Below are positions 15,705 through 22,373 of a stretch of DNA of 26,715 nt, piece after piece. The notes beneath the pieces were generated by a model. That model had not been told where the DNA came from. It was given only the letters and a program-made list of their open reading frames with translations, and ran no database searches. Positions within the stretch are counted from its first letter, which is position 1. Each line of letters begins with the position of its first letter. The translations under genes and the position numbers were made by a program. Source of the DNA: Candidatus Pacearchaeota archaeon (GTDB lineage: Archaea; Nanobdellota; Nanobdellia; Pacearchaeales; GW2011-AR1); NCBI GenBank assembly GCA_017609795.1, contig JAFCDH010000016.1, positions 1 through 26,715 of the forward strand, read 5' to 3'.

Positions 15705-16118
15705 TCATCTAAAACTCTTCTGCCTCTTCTTTCTAGCCTTACTGTCTCCAGGTTTGTTTGGTTCTTTTCTTCTTGTATCAGCAACCAAAAGATTTTTATC
15801 ATAAGCAGTAAAAGCTCTTTTTAATTCTTCAGATTTAGTAAATTTAACTAAAGAACGAGCAAGAGCTAATCTTGCGGCAGAAATCTGGCTTTCACTACCT
15901 CCTCCCTTAATATTGATTTTAATATCAAAATCAAAATTTCCTAAAACTTTCTTAGCAATTTCAATAGGTTCTTTTATTGTTAGTCTTCTAAAAAAATCCA
16001 AATTTTCATAAGGTTTTTTATTAATCAAAACTTTTCCATTGCCTTTTTTAATTGTAGCTTTTGCTATTGCTTTTTTTCTCTTTCCACTTATTGTTATGTT
16101 TTTTTCTATTTTTGTCAT
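15705..16118 (-). CDS. rps9: Ribosomal protein uS9
   Basis: A 137-residue small-subunit protein. It has the family core GGGSESQISAARLALARSLV (about residues 75-94), the preceding EPIEIAKKVLG, and the conserved basic C-terminal tail RKEPNKPGDSKARKKRQKSFR, whose end reaches the ribosomal P site. It starts 2 bases after the uL13 stop and closes the eL18-uL13-uS9 operon. In many archaea rpoN and rpoK follow; here neither is present before the next gene. Confidence 0.97.
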   Translation of the reverse strand: MTKIEKNITISGKRKKAIAKATIKKGNGKVLINKKPYENLDFFRRLTIKEPIEIAKKVLGNFDFDIKINIKGGGSESQISAARLALARSLVKFTKSEELKRAFTAYDKNLLVADTRRKEPNKPGDSKARKKRQKSFR

Positions 16119-16120
16119 TT

Positions 16121-16525
16121 TTAAATCCTCTCTGAAAGTTGTTTTAATTCAATATATTTATTAGGTTTAGTTTTTTTTGATTTAATCATCTTTTCATTTT
16201 CAAGTTTCTTAGGAATTCCTTGATAGCATTTAATTCTTAAAAAAGCTTGTTTTCCTTGCCCTTTTCTAAAATCAGGAAGCATACCTCTAATTCCCCTTTT
16301 TAATATTTTATAAGGAATTCTCGAAAGTTTTGGACCTTTTAAAGAATGTCCGCCTTTTTGTTTAATTATCTTATATTTTTTAAGAATATCTTTTTTATTC
16401 CCACTAATGATAACTTTTTCAGAATTTACAATTGTAATTTCATTTCCTTCTAATGCTTTTTTAGCAGCAAAACTACAAATTCTTCCAAAAACTGCTCCAT
16501 TTCCATCAATTATTATTTTTGCCAT
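16121..16525 (-). CDS. rpl13: Ribosomal protein uL13
   Basis: A 134-residue large-subunit protein. It shows IDGNGAVFGRICSFAAKKALEG at the N-terminus, the VNSEKVIISG strand and the signature GPKLSRIPYKILKRGIRGML (residues 64-83), all typical of archaeal uL13. It lies between eL18 (56-base gap) and uS9 (2-base gap). Confidence 0.97.
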   Translation of the reverse strand: MAKIIIDGNGAVFGRICSFAAKKALEGNEITIVNSEKVIISGNKKDILKKYKIIKQKGGHSLKGPKLSRIPYKILKRGIRGMLPDFRKGQGKQAFLRIKCYQGIPKKLENEKMIKSKKTKPNKYIELKQLSERI

Positions 16526-16581
16526 TTTGTATTTTATTTATCTCTTAATCTTTTATTAAATAGATTAATTTTTTCCTAAAT

Positions 16582-16941
16582 TTATTTAATCACCTCAACA
16601 CCTTCCAACTTTTTATTTTTTTCAATAGCTTGTTTTATTGTAAATATTTTGCACCCTGCTTTACTAAGTTTTTCTTTAGCTTGTTCTGAAAAACTTAAAG
16701 CAGCAATTTTAATCTTTTTCTTTATATCTCCTTCTCCAAGAACTTTTCCAACAATAAGAACCTTTTCATGTTTTATTTTATCTAAATCACTTAAATTAAC
16801 TCTTTTTTGTCTTCTTGTAGATCCTGATAACTTCTTTGCTAAATCCAAAAGATTATTTTTCTTAGCTAGTTCAATAGTTGCAATTAATTCTGGATTTGTT
16901 TTTTTCTTTGTTCTTTTACTGATTTTTGTTTTTGATATCAT
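16582..16941 (-). CDS. rpl18e: Ribosomal protein eL18
   Basis: A 119-residue archaeal/eukaryote-type large-subunit protein. It has the NPELIATIELAKKNN start segment, the basic RRQKRVNLSDLDKI (residues 43-56), then VLIVGKVLGEGDIKKKIKIA and FSEQAKEKLSKAG. It is the first gene of the eL18-uL13-uS9 operon. In archaea this operon normally follows rpoD and tRNA-Leu directly; here a plus-strand epimerase gene lies between. Confidence 0.96.
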   Translation of the reverse strand: MISKTKISKRTKKKTNPELIATIELAKKNNLLDLAKKLSGSTRRQKRVNLSDLDKIKHEKVLIVGKVLGEGDIKKKIKIAALSFSEQAKEKLSKAGCKIFTIKQAIEKNKKLEGVEVIK

Positions 16942-16970
16942 TTTCTTTATATTATCTCAGATAGAAATTA

Positions 16971-16980
16971 GTTTTTAAAG
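16971..16980 (-). promoter_or_regulatory. TATA-like box of the eL18 operon
   Basis: CTTTAAAAAC on the minus strand lies about 30-39 bases before the eL18 ATG. The gap does not contain the recurrent leader element seen before the other ribosomal genes. Confidence 0.45.
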
Positions 16981-17044
16981 GTTTCTAAAGAATCTTTTTT
17001 ACATATCAAAACTACATAAGGAATATAAACAATCTATTAAATAA

Positions 17045-17057
17045 ATATTTATAAATT
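17045..17057 (+). promoter_or_regulatory. TATA box of the epimerase gene
   Basis: ATATTTATAAATT lies about 40-50 bases before the ATG at 17097, with AAAGAGAG between. It resembles the plain promoters of xerA and the ABC ATPase gene. Confidence 0.5.
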
Positions 17058-17096
17058 ACAAAACAATCAAAATATAATCAAAAGAGAGAAAATCAA

Positions 17097-18149
17097 ATGA
17101 AAGTTTTAGTTACTGGTGGAGCAGGTTATTTAGGAAGTATTGTTGTATCTGAATTAGTGTCAAAAGGTTATGATGTAAGAGTATTTGATAAATTATATTT
17201 TGGAAAAGAAGGTTTGACTGATTCTTTAAAAAGAATAGAAATAGTTCAAGGAGACATAAGAAAACCAAATAAAACTATTTTTAATAATATTGAAGCTGTA
17301 GTTCATTTAGCAGGGTTATCTAATGACCCTTCAGCAGAATTTAATCCAAAAGCTAATGAACAAATAAATACAAGAGCTACTAAAACTCTTGCTAATATTT
17401 GTATAAACAAAGGAATTAAAAGATTTACATTTGCTTCTAGTGCTTCTGTTTATGATAAAGGTTTAAAAGCAACTGAAGAGTTGCAAGACGAAACTAGTGA
17501 ATTAAATCCATTAGCAGCATACTCTAAATCAAAATATAATGCAGAAAACATTTTACTTGAGCTTTCACAACAAAACAAAGATTTTTGTCCTGTAATTTTA
17601 AGACAAGGCACAATATATGGACAAAGTCCAAGAATGAGGTATGATTTAGTTGTAAATACTTTTGTTAAAAAAGCTTTTATAAATAATAGACTTAAAGTAT
17701 TTTGTAAAGGGGATCAATGGAGGCCTTTAGTAAGTATTAGAGATTGTGCAAGAGCACATCTTGCTTGTTTAGAAGCAGATGAAGAAAAGATTAAAGGAGA
17801 AATTTTTAATGTGTCTTATGATAATTTTAGAATCTTAGATGTAGCTCATAGAGTTAAAGATGCTTTAAAAGATATAATAAATGTAGAAATAGATGTTGAC
17901 TATAAATCTGGAAGAATTGATAGAAGCTATCAAATATCTAATAAAAAATTAGAAGAAAAATTAGGTTTTAGATATAAAATATCTATAAATGAATCTGTTC
18001 AGGAAATGGCTGAAAATATTAAAGATTTTTTAGATAAAGAAAGAAAAATCATAGATCTTGAAGCTCCAATTTATCATAATATTGCTTGGTTAGAACATCT
18101 TGTTGATATGGAAAAAAGAATTGAGCAAATAGGTGGAAGTGTTTTTTAA
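17097..18149 (+). CDS. NAD-dependent nucleotide-sugar epimerase/dehydratase
   Basis: A 350-residue extended SDR. It has the NAD loop GGAGYLGS (residues 7-14), FDKLYFG (30-36), GDIRKP (52-57), VVHLAGLSNDPSAEFNP (68-84), SSASVY (114-119) and the active site Y142-x3-K146 (YSKSKY). RQGTIYGQSPRMRYD and the C-terminal substrate domain follow, as in UDP-glucose 4-epimerase-like WcaG enzymes. It probably makes an activated sugar for glycans of the cell surface. It is an insertion in the otherwise conserved ribosomal operon, and its stop codon abuts the 3' base of tRNA-Leu. Confidence 0.9.
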   Translation: MKVLVTGGAGYLGSIVVSELVSKGYDVRVFDKLYFGKEGLTDSLKRIEIVQGDIRKPNKTIFNNIEAVVHLAGLSNDPSAEFNPKANEQINTRATKTLANICINKGIKRFTFASSASVYDKGLKATEELQDETSELNPLAAYSKSKYNAENILLELSQQNKDFCPVILRQGTIYGQSPRMRYDLVVNTFVKKAFINNRLKVFCKGDQWRPLVSIRDCARAHLACLEADEEKIKGEIFNVSYDNFRILDVAHRVKDALKDIINVEIDVDYKSGRIDRSYQISNKKLEEKLGFRYKISINESVQEMAENIKDFLDKERKIIDLEAPIYHNIAWLEHLVDMEKRIEQIGGSVF

Positions 18150-18233
18150 TGCAGGAGAGAGGATTCGAACCCCTGTAGGCACTAAGCCAACACGGCCTTA
18201 ACGTGTCCCATTTGACCGCTCTGGCACTCCTGC
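18150..18233 (-). tRNA. tRNA-Leu, anticodon reads AAG
   Basis: A type II tRNA on the minus strand. The acceptor GCAGGAG pairs with CTCCTGC. The D arm is CCA/TGG with GG in the loop. The anticodon stem is ACACG/CGTGT, with a 7-base loop TTAAGGC. The variable arm is GGC/GCC, and the T arm is AGGGG-TTCGAAT-CCTCT. The base at 18150 gives A73, the archaeal Leu discriminator; CCA is not encoded. Counting U33 at 18200, the anticodon is at 18199-18197 and reads AAG, for CUU (Leu). A34 is unusual for archaea, where GAG is expected. The position after rpoD is the standard archaeal place for tRNA-Leu. Confidence 0.9.
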
Positions 18234-18256
18234 ATATAAATTAAGCAGAGAATTTG

Positions 18257-18264
18257 ATTTATAA
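18257..18264 (-). promoter_or_regulatory. TATA box of tRNA-Leu
   Basis: TTATAAAT on the minus strand, centred about 27 bases before the tRNA 5' end, fits a tRNA promoter of its own. Confidence 0.6.
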
Positions 18265-18282
18265 TTGTTTTTGTTTTTTATC

Positions 18283-18372
18283 TATATCTTATTAAACTCA
18301 ATCAAAGGAGATTATCTAGGTTACTCTTTTGTTTTTATTAGCTTAATTATAGAAAAACCTCTTATAATATTA
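18283..18372 (-). promoter_or_regulatory. Recurrent leader element, copy 5 (before tRNA-Leu)
   Basis: On the minus strand, AATATTATAAGAGG is followed by ATTAAGCT (18347-18340). After a spacer comes CTTTGATTGAGTTTAATAAG. AGTTTAAT (18298-18291) pairs with ATTAAGCT over 8 bases, with one G-U where other copies have G-C. The GATTGAG core is shared with the uS4, uS13 and wHTH copies. Confidence 0.55.
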
Positions 18373-18392
18373 GAAAATATTTTAAAACAAGA

Positions 18393-19058
18393 TTATTTAA
18401 TACTTTTTCCTAAATCTTCTAAATTCTTACCTAAAATCTCAATAGCTTTTAGAAAAATATCCTTAACTTCTATTTGTTCCCAAGATTCAATATTAATAAT
18501 CAATTCTTCAACTTTGGTTAATTTTTTTATATTACTTATTTGTTCTTCTGATAATCTTTTATTTTTAATTTCTTTTTCATCATAACTGATTTTTCCTTTT
18601 TCATCTACATTAACAAAATCTATAATCTCAGGATCTAGATTATAAGAATAGTAAATTAATCCTGGAGAATATTTAATATGCTCAATTCCTTTACCAAGTT
18701 TTGCATTTGCAACCATTTCTATTTCTTGGCCTTCATCTAAGAGTATAATAGGTAATTTATAATCTATACCTACAGAAGGTTGTAAATCTGTTGAATAAAC
18801 TGTTTTTGGCCCTTTTTCTTTTAATTTAAATTTTGTTTCTTTAATTGTTTTGCTTGTTTTTATAGGAATTAAACCAAGCCTATGAGCAATTATTTCATCA
18901 TATAATGCTGAATCATTTTTAGAAATCTCAACTTCATCAATCGCCATAATAGGGATTTCTAAAACACTTCTTCTAATAGCATTAGCTAAATTAATAGACA
19001 TATCTGTTATAAAACTTATTTTTTGTTTTTCTTTATTATAATCTTTTATTTTTATCAT
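18393..19058 (-). CDS. rpoD: RNA polymerase subunit D (Rpb3/Rpo3)
   Basis: A 221-residue protein matching archaeal Rpo3, which with Rpo11 forms the assembly platform of RNA polymerase. It shows ISFITDMSINLANAIRRSVLEIP (dimerisation domain), IDEVEISKNDSALYDEIIAHRLGLIPI and the C-terminal LIINIESWEQI with a following helix. It contains no cysteines, so the 4Fe-4S domain found in some archaeal Rpo3 proteins is absent. It is preceded by a full leader element rather than being packed behind uS11. Confidence 0.95.
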   Translation of the reverse strand: MIKIKDYNKEKQKISFITDMSINLANAIRRSVLEIPIMAIDEVEISKNDSALYDEIIAHRLGLIPIKTSKTIKETKFKLKEKGPKTVYSTDLQPSVGIDYKLPIILLDEGQEIEMVANAKLGKGIEHIKYSPGLIYYSYNLDPEIIDFVNVDEKGKISYDEKEIKNKRLSEEQISNIKKLTKVEELIINIESWEQIEVKDIFLKAIEILGKNLEDLGKSIK

Positions 19059-19070
19059 GTTTGTGTTTTT

Positions 19071-19187
19071 ATTTATATCTCATTAAATCTTTAAGCCTTG
19101 GAGATGAATAGCTTAATCTCTTCATCTTTATATCTATTATCTTTTGGATCATAACCTTTTCTAAAGGTTTGGCTTATAAGATATAGG
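19071..19187 (-). promoter_or_regulatory. Recurrent leader element, copy 6 (before rpoD)
   Basis: This copy is nearly identical to copy 9 (before rpoF) over about 117 bases. On the minus strand it reads ATATCTTATAAGCC, then the hairpin AACCTTT/AAAGGTT followed by ATGATCC. Next come GATGAA...TTCATC enclosing TTAAGC (within 19110-19117), and finally GGCTTAAAG (19097-19089). TTAAGC pairs with GCTTAA outside the GATGAA/TTCATC hairpin, which is the topology of an H-type pseudoknot. Confidence 0.7.
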
Positions 19188-19233
19188 TTTTATAATATTT
19201 AATCTTTGATTTTTATGCTTTTAAAGGTTGTCT

Positions 19234-19794
19234 TTAAGGTCTTCTCCCTCTCCTGCCTCCCTTTTTCTTAGGTCCTCCTCTAGGAACCCTTGTAGTGTCC
19301 ATTATACTTAAAATCTTAAATCCTGCCCTTGTAAGTGATTTAATAGCTGCATGAGCTCCTGGTCCTGGATTGTTTTGACCTGTTTTAGCTCTTATTTTAA
19401 CATAAAACCCAGTTATCCCATTATCTCTTGCTTCTTCAGCTATTCTTTGAGAAACAAACATAGCAATTGTAGGATTTGCTTTTAATCTATCCTGCTTTGT
19501 TGATTGTCCTCCACCAAATTTAGCAATACTTTTTCCAGATAAATCTGTTAAATTCATAAGAGTATTATTAAAAGTAGTATAAATATTTAAAATCCCAATT
19601 CTCTCTTTTTTTTCTTTTTTCTTAGGGGCTTCTTTAATTTTATCTTCTATAGGTTTTTCTTGTTTTTTTTCTTCTATTTTAGGTTTCTCTTCTTGTTTTT
19701 CTATCTTTTTAGCTTCTAATTTTTTCTTAGCTTCTTCTATTTCTTTAGAAAGTTTTTCTTTGTCTTGTTTTGTTATTTTTTCTTCTTTAGGCAT
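19234..19794 (-). CDS. rps11: Ribosomal protein uS11 with long charged N-terminal extension
   Basis: A 186-residue protein. The uS11 core starts near residue 66 (RIGILNIYTTFNNTLMNLTD) and runs through GGGQSTKQDRLKANPTIAMF and GPGAHAAIKSLTRAGFKI to the conserved end TRVPRGGPKKKGGRRGRRP. The first 65 residues are an extra Lys/Glu-rich stretch of coiled-coil-like low complexity, much longer than in most archaea. The start ATG overlaps the end of an open frame that extends the uS4 tail (19951-19787), which suggests former translational coupling. Confidence 0.95.
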   Translation of the reverse strand: MPKEEKITKQDKEKLSKEIEEAKKKLEAKKIEKQEEKPKIEEKKQEKPIEDKIKEAPKKKEKKERIGILNIYTTFNNTLMNLTDLSGKSIAKFGGGQSTKQDRLKANPTIAMFVSQRIAEEARDNGITGFYVKIRAKTGQNNPGPGAHAAIKSLTRAGFKILSIMDTTRVPRGGPKKKGGRRGRRP

Positions 19795-19951
19795 TTTCTT
19801 TCTCCTTAATTTCTTTAGGTTCTTCTATTTCTAAAGCTTTTTCTTGAGTTTCTTCAACAACCTCTTCAGCTTGTTTAACATTTTTTATTTCTTCAGGTTT
19901 TTCAATTTCAGGTTTAACTTCTTCTTTTACTTCTTCAACTTTAGGTTTTTC
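19787..19951 (-). pseudogene. Out-of-frame continuation of the uS4 charged tail
   Basis: After the uS4 stop (TGA, 19952-19950) the +1 frame stays open for 54 codons (beginning EKPKVEEVKEEVKPEIEKP), rich in Lys, Glu, Pro and Val like the in-frame end of uS4. It stops at TAA 19789-19787, overlapping the uS11 ATG. A single extra base near GAT-TGA (19955-19950) explains this. It could be a mutation that shortened a dispensable tail, a sequence error, or +1 recoding. Confidence 0.6.
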
Positions 19952-20483
19952 AATCAATTATTTCGGGTTTAACTTCTTCTTTCTTTTCTTCCTTAACTGG
20001 CTTTATTTCTTCTTTCTTTTTTTCTTTGGTTTTTAAAACAATATTTAATTTTATTTGAGGTTCTTGTTCTAAACTAACTTGATATGAAGGAATATTAATT
20101 GTTCTATTTCCAATAGATACTTGTTTATGAGCAACTAATTGTCTTGCTTGTTTAGGAGTTCTTGCTAATTTTTTTGTAAAAACAAGAGTTTGTAATCTTC
20201 TTTTTAACCAATCTTCTTTATCTAATGCTAAAGCATCTGCAATACTATCAACTTTAAGCCCTTTTTTCTTTAATTTTTCAACAAAAGCTTTTTTCTCTTC
20301 TTCAGATTTAGTAATTAATTGTTTTGCAAGATTTCTAATCCTTCCTATTGCAGCATCTGCTTTCCAGATTTCTTTTTTATTTTTAAGCCCATATTTATCT
20401 CTAAGTATGTTTTCTTGTTCAATTCTTACTTTATCAAAAGGTTTTTGTGGCCTTGAATATTTTTTACGTTTTCTTTTTGGCAT
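19950..20483 (-). CDS. rps4: Ribosomal protein uS4
   Basis: A 177-residue protein from the ATG at 20481-20483 (MPKRKRKKYSRPQKPFDK, the usual archaeal start). A longer reading from a TTG at 20525 would translate part of the leader element and is unlikely. It has the RNA-binding S4 domain RRLQTLVFTKKLARTPKQARQLVAHKQV followed by SIGNRTINIPSYQVS. After about residue 150 comes a Lys/Glu-rich tail ending KEEVKPEIID, which appears to be cut short by a frameshift (see 19787-19951). uS4 nucleates 30S assembly. Confidence 0.95.
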   Translation of the reverse strand: MPKRKRKKYSRPQKPFDKVRIEQENILRDKYGLKNKKEIWKADAAIGRIRNLAKQLITKSEEEKKAFVEKLKKKGLKVDSIADALALDKEDWLKRRLQTLVFTKKLARTPKQARQLVAHKQVSIGNRTINIPSYQVSLEQEPQIKLNIVLKTKEKKKEEIKPVKEEKKEEVKPEIID

Positions 20484-20489
20484 TTTATA

Positions 20490-20620
20490 TTTATTTTTAT
20501 TCTGGAATTTGATAAGCTCAATCAAGTTATCCTTTAGATCATAACCTTTTCTAAAGGTTTGAGAGTAGCTTAATCTCAGTTATGTATATCATAATCTTTA
20601 ATTAAGATATTGATATTTTT
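20490..20620 (-). promoter_or_regulatory. Recurrent leader element, copy 7 (before uS4)
   Basis: Minus strand: AATATCAATATCTTAATTAA, then GAGATTAAGCT (AGCTTAAT on plus at 20567-20574). Next is the hairpin AACCTTT/AAAGGTT with ATGATC, then AACTTGATTGAGCTTATC. GATTAAG pairs with CTTGATT (two wobbles), and TAAGCT also pairs with AGCTTA (20518-20513 region). The element runs to within about 7-15 bases of the start codon. Confidence 0.7.
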
Positions 20621-20633
20621 TAATCCTTCAATT

Positions 20634-21170
20634 TTAACTTTTCTTCCCCATTTTCTTCTTTTTAACTCCAATTGCTTTTTTCTTTCCTTTAGCTCTAAAA
20701 TGGCTTTTAGTTTTTTGTCCTCTTACAGGATGTCCAAAAGCATGTCTTAATCCCCTATAAGACCTAATCTTTTTTAGTCTTCTAATATCAAATTCTTTTT
20801 TCATATCAAGTTCAGCCCCAACTAAATGAGAATCTTTTCCTGTTTCAAAATCATTCCTTCTATTTTTCAAAAACTCTGGTAATTTTTCAGGATTTTTCAA
20901 AAAATCCTCTATTTCTTTAATTTCTTTTTTATCTAACTCCATAATCTTTTTTTTAGAATTTAATTTAAGTATTTTGCATAATGCATTAGAAATACTCCAA
21001 GAAACTCCTTTTATATATGTAAGTCCTGTTAAAACATTTTTATTTCCAGGAATATCAGTTTGCATAATTCTAATTATAGAGAAATATTCTTGTTTAGGTT
21101 TTTCTTCATGTTTTTCCTTTGTTTCTTCAGGATTAAATTTCCCTTTAGTTTGTTGTTCTTGTTTTTGCAT
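20634..21170 (-). CDS. rps13: Ribosomal protein uS13 with charged N-terminal extension
   Basis: A 178-residue protein. The uS13 core begins near residue 30 (FSIIRIMQTDIPGNKNVLTGLTYIKGVSWSIS) and includes the C-terminal RSYRGLRHAFGHPVRGQKTKSH (about residues 137-158) followed by a Lys-rich end. The first 29 residues (MQKQEQQTKGKFNPEETKEK...) are an extra charged stretch, like those of uS11 and the uS4 tail. uS13 sits in the 30S head and contacts the 50S subunit. It is first in the uS13-uS4-uS11-rpoD order. Confidence 0.95.
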   Translation of the reverse strand: MQKQEQQTKGKFNPEETKEKHEEKPKQEYFSIIRIMQTDIPGNKNVLTGLTYIKGVSWSISNALCKILKLNSKKKIMELDKKEIKEIEDFLKNPEKLPEFLKNRRNDFETGKDSHLVGAELDMKKEFDIRRLKKIRSYRGLRHAFGHPVRGQKTKSHFRAKGKKKAIGVKKKKMGKKS

Positions 21171-21186
21171 TTTATTTTTTTAACTA

Positions 21187-21318
21187 AAATTTGATAAGCT
21201 CAATTAAGCTTTAACTTTCTTCTCAAACCCTACATATTCATCTTAATCTCAATAAAGCATTTCTTAATATTTCACATAATATTAGTTAATCTTATCTTAT
21301 GCTTCTAAGATATTGGTA
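21187..21318 (-). promoter_or_regulatory. Recurrent leader element, copy 8 (before uS13)
   Basis: Minus strand: AACTAATATTATG then TGAAATATTAAGA (plus 21262-21274), identical over 13 bases to the cysD copy. GAGATTAAG follows (CTTAAT on plus 21242-21247), then AAAGCTTAATTGAGCTTATC (ATTAAGCT on plus 21203-21210). ATTAAG pairs with CTTAAT. AAGCTT and GAGCTT can also form a local hairpin. Confidence 0.7.
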
Positions 21319-21360
21319 TTTAGTTTATTAAATAATCAATAATTGGCTTTAAAAACTTAA

Positions 21361-21903
21361 TCATCTGCTTATAAATAAGTAATATCTTTCTTTACCAATT
21401 ATTTCATCAAAAATTCTTCTCTCAATAGCCTTTTTAGGGTCTGGGAGATTAGAAACTCTTTTCTTTAAATCTTCTAAAGAATTAAAAAGAGTTTTATTTC
21501 TCTCTTCTAAAATTGCCTTTGTGTGTCTTTTTCCAAATCCAGGAAGTAATTCAAACTGATGTAATCTAGTATTTATAGCCTCAGCTTTATTAAAAAAATT
21601 AATAAATTTTTGTTCAGTTTCTTTAATTTGATTTAAAATAAACTCTTGTAGTTGTTCTCTTGCTGTTTCAGTTAATTTATCATCAGGAAGCTTTCCAAGA
21701 ATATAATACACTTTATCTCTTTTACCTTCTCCAATATAAACTTTTTCTCCAACTTCTAATTTTACTCCTCTTCTAGGAACTAATTGAAGTAATGTAAAAT
21801 TCTTAACTCCTATAGCTTGAGCTATAGGCATCATTTTCTTTTCTAAAGGATAACCATAAGGTAGGTAATCTAAGATTATTGAGTGTTCTTCTTTTTCTAT
21901 CAT
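21361..21903 (-). CDS. DUF655 nucleic-acid-binding protein
   Basis: A 180-residue archaeal protein of the DUF655 family. The N-terminal half (SIILDYLPYGYPLEKKMMPIAQAIG, LVPRRGVKLEVGEKVYIG) is an OB-like beta domain. Residues 114-135 form a helix-hairpin-helix (FELLPGFGKRHTKAILEERN), which binds nucleic acid without sequence preference. The gene nearly always follows rpoF in archaea, as here (5-base gap), suggesting a role tied to transcription, rRNA processing or ribosome assembly. The exact function is not established. Confidence 0.9.
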   Translation of the reverse strand: MIEKEEHSIILDYLPYGYPLEKKMMPIAQAIGVKNFTLLQLVPRRGVKLEVGEKVYIGEGKRDKVYYILGKLPDDKLTETAREQLQEFILNQIKETEQKFINFFNKAEAINTRLHQFELLPGFGKRHTKAILEERNKTLFNSLEDLKKRVSNLPDPKKAIERRIFDEIIGKERYYLFISR

Positions 21904-21908
21904 TTTTT

Positions 21909-22211
21909 TTATTTAACAGCATTTAATATTTTGTTAGTTTCATCCTCGTTTAAACTAACATCAGTAAAAATTTTGTTCAAATCTGTTGTATCTTTTGGAA
22001 TCAAATCCACAACTTTTACTAAATGTTCTCTTTTCATTTTTAATAAATCTAATTTTTCTAATGCTTCTTTAATTTTTTTTACTTGTTCTGGTTTAGTTTT
22101 TAAAAATTTCTTTAAATATATCTTCATTTCTTCTTTGTTATCACTATCTTCAATCTGTTCAAGTATTTCTTTTACTTCATTCAAATTTAAAGGGGTTCTA
22201 TCTAATATCAT
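21909..22211 (-). CDS. rpoF: RNA polymerase subunit F (Rpb4/Rpo4)
   Basis: A 100-residue protein. It starts ILDRTPLNLNEVKEILE and is followed by an HRDC-like helical domain (EHLVKVVDLIPKDTTDLNKIF). Its size, motifs and place between eL21 and DUF655 identify archaeal Rpo4, which pairs with Rpo7 as the RNA polymerase stalk. The start is the ATG at 22209-22211, about 45 bases after a TTTATAAA box in the leader. Confidence 0.9.
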   Translation of the reverse strand: MILDRTPLNLNEVKEILEQIEDSDNKEEMKIYLKKFLKTKPEQVKKIKEALEKLDLLKMKREHLVKVVDLIPKDTTDLNKIFTDVSLNEDETNKILNAVK

Positions 22212-22237
22212 TTTTGTGTTTTGTTGTTTTAGTTTTT

Positions 22238-22353
22238 TCTATATCTTTATAAATCTTTAAGCTGTGTTGATGATATGCTTAAACTTTTCATCTTCATATC
22301 TATTATCTTTTGGATCATAACCTTTTCTAAAGGTTTGGCTTATAAGATATAAG
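22238..22353 (-). promoter_or_regulatory. Recurrent leader element, copy 9 (before rpoF)
   Basis: This is the near twin of copy 6. Minus strand: ATATCTTATAAGCC, hairpin AACCTTT/AAAGGTT, ATGATCC, then GATGA...TCATC enclosing TTTAAGC (plus 22277-22283). Last comes AGCTTAAAGATTTATAA (plus TTTAAGC at 22256-22262). The 7-base TTTAAGC/GCTTAAA pair and the GATGA/TCATC hairpin interlock as in copy 6, although several bases differ. Confidence 0.7.
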
Positions 22354-22373
22354 TTGTTCATCTAAACTTTCAA

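Noticed and set aside
18265..18585. 106-residue plus-strand ORF.
   Set aside because: It is antisense to rpoD and the leader before tRNA-Leu, and has no recognisable motif.
20484..20525. N-terminal extension of uS4 starting at a TTG at 20525.
   Set aside because: These codons are the conserved third block of the leader element; the ATG at 20481-20483 gives the usual uS4 start.
21883..22260. 125-residue plus-strand ORF rich in Phe and Ser.
   Set aside because: It is the shadow of rpoF on the opposite strand; the composition is that of reverse-complemented Lys/Glu codons.
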